Positions 34,305 to 39,139 of a stretch of 39,139 nt of DNA are shown one piece after another (the first letter of the stretch is position 1; each line of letters starts with the position of its first letter). The translations under genes were made by a program, and so were the position numbers. The notes below the pieces were generated by a model, which was not told where the DNA came from, searched no databases, and worked only from the letters and a program-made list of their open reading frames with translations. Origin of the DNA: Novosphingobium sp. 9U (lineage in GTDB: Bacteria; Pseudomonadota; Alphaproteobacteria; Sphingomonadales; Sphingomonadaceae); contig NZ_LR732483.1 of NCBI RefSeq assembly GCF_902506425.1, forward strand, positions 1-39,139, written 5' to 3'.

Positions 34305-35513
34305 ATGTCTCGGAACAAAAGTTTGCCTGAGGGCACCGCCCTCGCCGTGGAACTGCTTAGCGCTTATCTGTTCAACAGCACGGTCGCCTCGCGAGACCTA
34401 CCGGATCTCATCCGGTCGACAAGGACGGCACTCATCGAGGAGAAGGCTCCAGTTTTTGGCAGAGCCGAAACAACGAGTTTCGCTCGTGCGGTTTCCGTCC
34501 GGAGAAGCTTAGCCTCTCCAGAGCACATCCTTAGTATGATTGATGGCAAGCCGTATCGTGCTCTGCGACGCCACTTAACCGCCAACGGCCTTACGCCCGA
34601 GAGCTATCGAGCCCGCTACGAACTTCCAGACGATTACCCGATGGTCGCGCCCAGCTATGCCGCATATCGTCGTGCGCTTGCGCAGCAGACTGCACTAGCG
34701 AGGAGGGCTGTAGGGCGCAAAGCTCGCACTGACGAAGCAGTGGCACCGGCGGCGCAGGTGGCGCCCGCAGCCAGCTCTATTCAGACGAGTCCTTCGATGT
34801 CCGTCGAAGAGGACAACGGACCCAGTGGGAACGCGTCGAATGTCGGGGCAGAAGAGAATGGCGGGTCGGCGGGAAGGCGCGGTTCACCAGGCGAAACAGT
34901 GATCTCATTGGAGGTCAAGAGACCGCAAAGGGCTTTCGATGCCTGCTTGTCACCCGAGAGCAAAAGCAGCGAAACCCATTCGGCCCAACAACGCTCGAAG
35001 CTGAGCCGTTTTGAGCAAAGCGTCAATGAGGCCGAGGAGCAATCGCACGGGGATGGTACGGCAGCAGCCGCAAAAAGCGCGCTTTTTGGTGGTCTTGAGG
35101 ACTGTTTGGAGCCTGCCGCGGCACGAGCAGCCGCCTCGAGCGGGCAGGATGAAAAAGCGCCTGCGCTCGAACCCCTAGCTCCTTTCCAGGCGCAGGATGA
35201 GCCTGTTGTTAAAGGTTCGTCACCCAGGTTGACTCTGATGGAAGCGATAACGCGCAAGCGAGCGGTGACGGCGCTTTACAACGGCAGTGTGATTAAGCTG
35301 GCGCCTCACCAGATCTTCGAACGTCACGGAGACTTGTTCGTAGCCGCGCTGAACCTTGGAAAAACCTGGAAAGCAGACGAGGAAAGGCGGCTTGGGCAGT
35401 TCAAGTTTGCCGGGCTTGGGAATGTAAGACTTCTTGAGGAAGCGATCACGCCCCTTCCGTCGTTCAAGGGCGAACTGCCGCGCCCCGAAGACATTCTTAT
35501 ACTCTCTATCTGA
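34305..35513 (+). CDS. MucR/Ros-like domain joined to a C-terminal WYL-like domain
   Basis: 402 residues from ATG 34305 (the frame opens at 34239). Residues 1-~135 resemble MucR/Ros regulators: ELLSAYLFNSTVASRDLPDLI, a DGKPYRALRRHL zinc-finger-like helix, LTPESYRARYELPDDYPMVAPSYA. The usual first zinc Cys (as in VCLEDGKK) is Ser77, while Asp80 and His90 remain, so zinc binding is doubtful; zinc-free Ros/MucR homologues are known in rhizobia. A polar, low-complexity linker (~140-300) follows. Residues ~305-400 resemble a WYL-type sensor domain: AITRKRAVTALYNGSVIKLA, PHQIFERHGDLFVAALNL, RRLGQFKFAGLGNVRLLEEA. A plausible role is a DNA-binding regulator with a ligand- or nucleic-acid-sensing tail. 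The ribosome site is weak. Its neighbours on both sides are decayed elements. Confidence 0.75.
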   Translation: MSRNKSLPEGTALAVELLSAYLFNSTVASRDLPDLIRSTRTALIEEKAPVFGRAETTSFARAVSVRRSLASPEHILSMIDGKPYRALRRHLTANGLTPESYRARYELPDDYPMVAPSYAAYRRALAQQTALARRAVGRKARTDEAVAPAAQVAPAASSIQTSPSMSVEEDNGPSGNASNVGAEENGGSAGRRGSPGETVISLEVKRPQRAFDACLSPESKSSETHSAQQRSKLSRFEQSVNEAEEQSHGDGTAAAAKSALFGGLEDCLEPAAARAAASSGQDEKAPALEPLAPFQAQDEPVVKGSSPRLTLMEAITRKRAVTALYNGSVIKLAPHQIFERHGDLFVAALNLGKTWKADEERRLGQFKFAGLGNVRLLEEAITPLPSFKGELPRPEDILILSI

Positions 35514-36074
35514 GCGGATGCCCCCGATCGCGGCATCGGACACAGTTCTCATGAGCCTGGCTACTCTCGGTAAGATGAAGCAGCTTCCACTTTCAAGCCA
35601 AGCCCAGGAGGCTGCTGCTCCGGGCTGCGACCAGCCTGGTGCGTATACGAGGTGTCATGCATTTCTGCTTTCTCAATGAGGCCGTCCAGGCGCTCGGGCT
35701 TCGTGTCGGTCAACTCGCTCGAGAACGCTTTGCGCCGGCGCTCCGCCGCTGATCGTGCGAGACTTGACCCGGCTGGGTGCCGATTGCGGCAAGGCGGTGG
35801 AGCGACCAGAGCACGCCCGTAATGGTGAGGACCGGTCGGGACGAAGGCGCTTAGGCGAAAACGGTGACTCCGTAGCGGCAATGTTCATCCGCGCTGCGCG
35901 ACAGGCTGCGGACCGACGCTGGACTGCGCAGATCAGATCCGGCTCACCCACCAGCGAACGTGGAAATGAGTACGGTCAGCGCCAACCCCGTACCAAATTC
36001 TGGCGGGCTAGCAGCTCGTCCACGAAGCCGTGGGAACCGCCGCTTTCGTGCTTTTGATGGGGCATGCCGATGTC
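35514..36074. other. Intergenic region, no gene supported
   Basis: Short frames on both strands only, without recognisable domains. The region marks the change from the MucR-WYL gene to phage-like remnants. Confidence 0.35.
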
Positions 36075-36581
36075 GCCCCGTGATGGCACAACGACGCCGA
36101 CGTTCGAGGTGAGTACACCGCCACCATCGACGACTACGACGACGGAGCCTCGCCGAGCGTGCCGGCGCTGCGCGCAACGCCGCTGCTCAAGGACGGCACG
36201 CTGTTCGTCGCCAACAAGGCGGTCGGCGGCTCGAACCTCTCGATCGACTTCGGCCTCCACACCGCTTACCCACCCGACCGAACGACGCCGATGGCTCCGC
36301 CGGTGGCGAGTTGGTCGAGACCACCGCTATCGTCAGCATGGACCGCCAAGCCCACCTCAAAGCACAGTTCGACACGCTGGCGACGGCTGAGGGGCAGGCG
36401 CAGTACGCGGCCTGCGCAGTGGGGCTACCGGTCGGGCAAACTCATGCAGGTGGTCGTGCCGGACTTCCGCTTCAGCTACCAATCGCACTCGCTTGGACAG
36501 GACTACATGACCGAAACCCGTAACATGTACGTTGATGTGTTCGATCGCAACGTGTGCATCAACTTCCTTTATTTCTGGTAG
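36075..36581 (+). pseudogene. Phage tail-like structural protein remnant
   Basis: Protein-like stretches appear in changing frames: GEYTATIDDYDDGASPSVPA with LLKDGTLFVANKAVGGSNLS; LVETTAIVSMDRQAHLKAQF with TLATAEGQAQYAA; and at the end WGYRSGKLMQVVVPDFRFSY with SLGQDYMTETRNMYVDVFD up to a stop at 36579-36581. The composition and the position ahead of a possible tail-assembly chaperone suggest a phage tail (tube) protein broken by frameshifts. The family call is tentative. Confidence 0.35.
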
Positions 36582-37093
36582 AAGTAGTCTGGGAACCTTT
36601 CGGACTTTATACGAGCATGAACCGTCGGGCGGGTTAGCCGTAAATCCCGTGCGGCAGCGGCGATACTTTCGTATGGCTTACCATCGGCGAAAATCGGTCG
36701 CCTAATGTCTCGTCGAGAGTCTAAGCGCTGCCCCTCGTCCTCGTACCAGTAGCCAACGATCCCCTGCATTATCTTCCGCCTAATTTCGCTGGTGTTCGTG
36801 TTTAGCTGCGCCGCCGCCGCTTTCATGGTAGCATATCGCACTCCCGCAATGACGACCGGCCGGCCGTGCAATCGTGTTGAGCCGCCAGGTTGGGGCTTTC
36901 TCGCACCTCCAAAGGCGTAACTGGCGACCTCCCGCTTAATCCTGCTGCGTACCGTGTCCGGGGTAATGCCTAGCTCGCGTGCAGCTTCCAAGATCGACGA
37001 GAACACGCGGCCTTCGGCATGAACCTCCCGTATGCGAGGGTGATCGGTCGGCAACTGAGCTGCGCCTGTGGGAGATGTAACCGGATCACTCAT
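36569..37093 (-). CDS. Protein of three NUMOD1-like helix-turn-helix repeats
   Basis: 174 residues with three spaced copies of one motif: VFSSILEAARELGITPDTVRS (about residue 30), RYATMKAAAAQLNTNTSEIR (about 85) and PYESIAAAARDLRLTRPTVHA (about 140), each followed by R-I/K-x and an aromatic end (YAFG, YWYE, DYFYQ). This is the NUMOD1-type DNA-binding module usually attached to homing endonucleases. No GIY-YIG or HNH nuclease motif is present, so it would bind DNA without cutting it, or work with a partner. The gene is intact and on the opposite strand from the broken phage-like fragments around it, overlapping the end of the tail-like fragment by 13 bases. The ribosome site at ATG 37093 is weak. 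Confidence 0.7.
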   Translation of the reverse strand: MSDPVTSPTGAAQLPTDHPRIREVHAEGRVFSSILEAARELGITPDTVRSRIKREVASYAFGGARKPQPGGSTRLHGRPVVIAGVRYATMKAAAAQLNTNTSEIRRKIMQGIVGYWYEDEGQRLDSRRDIRRPIFADGKPYESIAAAARDLRLTRPTVHARIKSERFPDYFYQK

Positions 37094-37138
37094 ACCTGCC
37101 GCCTACAAAAACTTTGCCGATCGTGAAAGGTCCAACCT

Positions 37139-37520
37139 ATGTCCACTTACCCGGTCGAAGCAGGCGAGGCGGAGCCGTCTGTGCCCGCGTCACTGCGCGA
37201 CCTGCCCGGTCTCCTCAAACCACCCACGTTCTACCTGCATTGCGGCACTCGTGCGACAAGGAGCGTATGCGCCGCATGCTCGAGGAGGAGGGCTGCACGC
37301 TCTACTCCGAAGAGGCGATGTGGGCCGAGATCCTGCGCGGCATGAAAGAGCTGTTATCGGCAGAGGACTTCGTCACCTGGGAACCGGCGGTGAAGGCGTG
37401 GTGGGATGCCAATGATCAGTCGCCACGAGCACCACGCCCTCAAAGCAGTGATCATCGAAATCCTCGATGTGCCGGCCAAGAAGGCTGGCAAGTACCTCGA
37501 CTACGATTGTCCCGCCTGAT
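37139..37520 (+). pseudogene. Possible phage tail assembly chaperone, frameshifted
   Basis: The frame from ATG 37139 gives MSTYPVEAGEAEPSVPASL and LKPPTFYLHCGTR. Another frame continues DKERMRRMLEEEGCTLYSEE, AMWAEILRGMKELLSAEDF and AVKAWWDAND. A third frame then ends ALKAVIIEILDVPAKKAGKY with LDYDCPA and a stop. The small acidic-helical style and the position after a tail-like gene suggest a tail assembly chaperone. One of the frame changes could be the programmed shift that such genes use, but two shifts point to decay. Confidence 0.35.
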
Positions 37521-37689
37521 CACCAAGGCGCCCAGAAGCTCACCAACAAGCACGCACCCGAGAGCAAGGTGCTCGAAGAGCTCGGGTATCGTACGATCGA
37601 GGCAGTTGTCGGTCCAAACGGACCTACAGCTGCTTCAATCAAGTTTCGCATATTCATCCGTTCATTGCCGACATACGCGCCCCTCCGCT

Positions 37690-37935
37690 CAGGTTTTTCG
37701 GTCATAGCGCAGGGGCTCGGCACCCCTAGCTGACGCGCCATAGCCGGCATGAGCTGGGACAGTCCGATCGCGCCCTTGGCACTGCGCGCTGCCGGATTAT
37801 AGCGGCTCTCCTAGATCACAAGTGCATCGAGAAGACGGGTGGGAACGCCAGCCTCACATGCCGCCGCCGCCACGAGGCCGTAGTATTGGGCGCGACGGCG
37901 CTCGATGTCGAAGTTCAGGCGTGGATTGGGCCGGT
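37690..37935 (-). pseudogene. Lytic transglycosylase (SLT-type) remnant
   Basis: The minus frame reads RRAQYYGLVAAAACEAGVP, LLDALVI, a stop (37811-37813), ESRYNPAARSAKGAIGLSQL and MPAMARQLGV. This is the catalytic core of SLT-type lytic transglycosylases (ALIxxESxxxPxAxSxxGAxGLxQLMPxTAxxLGV). The stop falls one codon before the catalytic Glu and probably replaces a Gln codon (CAG to TAG). After LGVPSP the similarity ends. Confidence 0.7.
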
Positions 37936-38261
37936 ATGACTCTCAGGTAAATCCTCCCGCTATTTGCAAGGAACGGTTTTGCGGCAGCGGTGAAGTTCGC
38001 GGGCCGCGCCTTGCCTCTCATCCACGCAGGCACCTTTATCGGGAAACTGGGCTCTGATAGACCGGCGAGAGCGGCGTCCCCTGGTCAGCGTCCTGACCCC
38101 TGAACGCGGTCATAGCGTCCTCAACGTCCCCGCCTTGAGAGACGCTGCCCCCCACCAGGATTAGGGGCACTGGACAGTGTCGCTTGTCCAAAGTCGAGCA
38201 GCACCGCGCCGAGCGGTCATTTCGCATGTTGATGCCTGCGTGACCCACTTGCTGATGGGGT
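37936..38261. other. Stretch with repeated GCGTCC words upstream of IS110
   Basis: No gene is supported. Between 38074 and 38120 the words GCGTCC or AGCGTCC recur at least three times, together with CCCCTGGTCAGC and CTGACCCCTG. Such short repeated words are typical of the ends of some insertion sequences (for example the multiple terminal repeats of IS21-type elements), but I see no matching transposase. Confidence 0.3.
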
Positions 38262-38326
38262 GGACGCCCCCCGACGGCATCGATGTGCCATAGTGGAGGT
38301 GTTGATCACCACTAAGGGAGGCGTCC
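38262..38326 (+). repeat. Inverted repeat flanking the IS110 leader
   Basis: GGACGCC at 38262-38268 and its reverse complement GGCGTCC at 38320-38326 enclose a 51-base segment that includes the near-palindrome GTGTTGATCACCAC. It ends at the transposase start codon. It could be the element's subterminal repeat or the base of a structured leader RNA. Confidence 0.4.
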
Positions 38327-39139
38327 GTGTCGGAGGTTACCACAATCGGTTTGGATATCGCCAAGAGTCTTTTTCACGTGCACGCGGCTGACGAGCGCGG
38401 TGCGATGCTGTTCAGCAGGAAGCTGACCCGGGGCAAGCTCCTCGACTTCTTCGCCGGACAGCCTCGATGCATGATTGCGCTGGAGGCGTGCGGCGGGGCG
38501 CATCACTGGGCCCGCCAGCTGCTGGAGATGGGCTATACCGTACGGCTAATCCCGCCCGCTTACGTGAAGCCGTTTGTGAAGCGGCACAAGAACGACGCGA
38601 TCGATGCTGAAGCGATCTGCGAGGCGGCGCAGCGTCCTGGCATGCGCTTCGTAGCAGTGAAGAGCGAGGAGCAGCAGGCCGCAGGGCTGGTGTTCCGCAC
38701 GCGTGACCTGGCGGTTCGTCAGCGCACCCAGCTCACCAATGCGATCCGCGGGCACCTGGCCGAATATGGCTGGGTGGCACCACGTGGAAAAGCCAGCATG
38801 ACGATGCTAGCCGACCTGCTTGACGAGGATGAGATGGCCTCAAAAGTCTGCCGGAAGCCGCGGTCCCGATGTTCAGGCTCATGGTCGACATGCTGGCCAA
38901 GCTTGATGAGCGCATCGCCACGCTTGATCGCGAGATCGCCAGGCGCGCCAGGGAGGATGAGGCAGCGCGGCGGCTGATGACCATCCCCGGCATTGGGCCG
39001 ATCGCCGCGACAGCGATCGTCGCGCTGGCACCGCCGGTGGAGACCTTCCGCAAGAGCCGCGACTTCGCAGCCTGGTTGGGGCTTGCGCCACGACAGCACT
39101 CGACGGGCGGCAAACAGCGGCTCGGCAGCATCTCGAAGA
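38327..39139 (+). pseudogene. IS110-family transposase, frameshifted and cut by the window end
   Basis: The GTG start at 38327 has GGGAGG five bases upstream. The N-terminal DEDD RuvC-like domain is intact: first Asp in TIGLDIAKSLFHVHA, Glu in IALEACGGAHHWAR, two Asp in KNDAIDAEAICEA. Near 38835 the frame shifts. The protein continues in another frame as LPEAAVPMFRLMVDMLAKLD and the conserved C-terminal MTIPGIGPIAATAIVALAPP, followed by FRKSRDFAAWLGLAPRQHS and GGKQRLGSIS up to the window end. IS110 enzymes recombine DNA through the DEDD domain and a Ser in the C-terminal domain, guided by a bridge RNA. The frameshift suggests that this copy is inactive unless it is a sequencing error. Confidence 0.88.

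Noticed and set aside
36121..36180. Repeated GACGAC/ACGACG tracts as a tandem repeat
   Set aside because: The repeats are short and imperfect, and fit an Asp/Tyr/Thr-rich coding stretch (TATIDDYDDG).

Overview
The window looks like accessory, recombination-scarred DNA from an alphaproteobacterium of the Sphingomonadaceae type (Sphingomonas, Novosphingobium or Erythrobacter relatives). I base this on gene content recognised by eye: an EL222-like LOV-HTH regulator, a MucR-type regulator, a cytochrome-c-fused COX2 operon, DUF3606 and DUF938 remnants, and two GGAAC-N16-TGTT boxes resembling EcfG general-stress promoters. No database search was possible, so taxonomic and family calls are pattern recognition.

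Layout. (1) 1-161 is the 3' end of an rpoD-type sigma factor. (2) 546-6700 carries a CHASE4-GGDEF-EAL protein, a small minus-strand PilZ protein with two weaker hypothetical neighbours, and the frameshifted ruin of a Crp/Fnr regulator. (3) 6735-8030 is a decayed IS3-family element. (4) 8206-13992 is a sensory block: membrane hybrid histidine kinase, LOV-HTH photoreceptor-type regulator, soluble hybrid kinase with duplicated PAS domains. (5) 14763-15422 encodes a 17-cysteine copper-storage-type protein and a 46-residue membrane protein. (6) A three-hairpin sRNA candidate with a clean intrinsic terminator lies near 15735-15867. (7) 16296-18571 holds a membrane-anchored alpha/beta hydrolase, a 34-residue membrane peptide and a Crp/Fnr regulator. 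(8) 18522-19740 is a gene graveyard with receiver, IS256, DUF3606 and DUF938 remnants. (9) 19882-20952 is an aldo/keto reductase.

(10) 21596-27171 (minus) is a compact seven-gene cytochrome c oxidase operon whose neighbouring genes all overlap. (11) 28117-33260 is an envelope-sugar locus: a receiver-like protein lacking its phosphorylation residues, a glycosyltransferase fused to UDP-galactopyranose mutase, and, divergently, a family 1 glycosidase fused to an RmlD-like reductase. (12) 33350-34000 is a decayed second GH1 gene joined to a group II intron relic that still shows a 34-nt domain V. (13) 34305-35513 encodes a MucR-like domain joined to a WYL-like domain. (14) 36075-37935 looks like a prophage relic (tail-like, tail-chaperone-like and lytic transglycosylase fragments) containing an intact protein made of three NUMOD1-like repeats. 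(15) The window ends in an IS110-family element.

Together the intact genes suggest sensing (light, redox, c-di-GMP, general stress), copper-dependent respiration and surface polysaccharide synthesis, surrounded by decayed genes. The most unusual items are the kinase/LOV/kinase block, the paired fusion enzymes of the sugar locus, the MucR-WYL fusion and the stand-alone NUMOD1 repeat protein.
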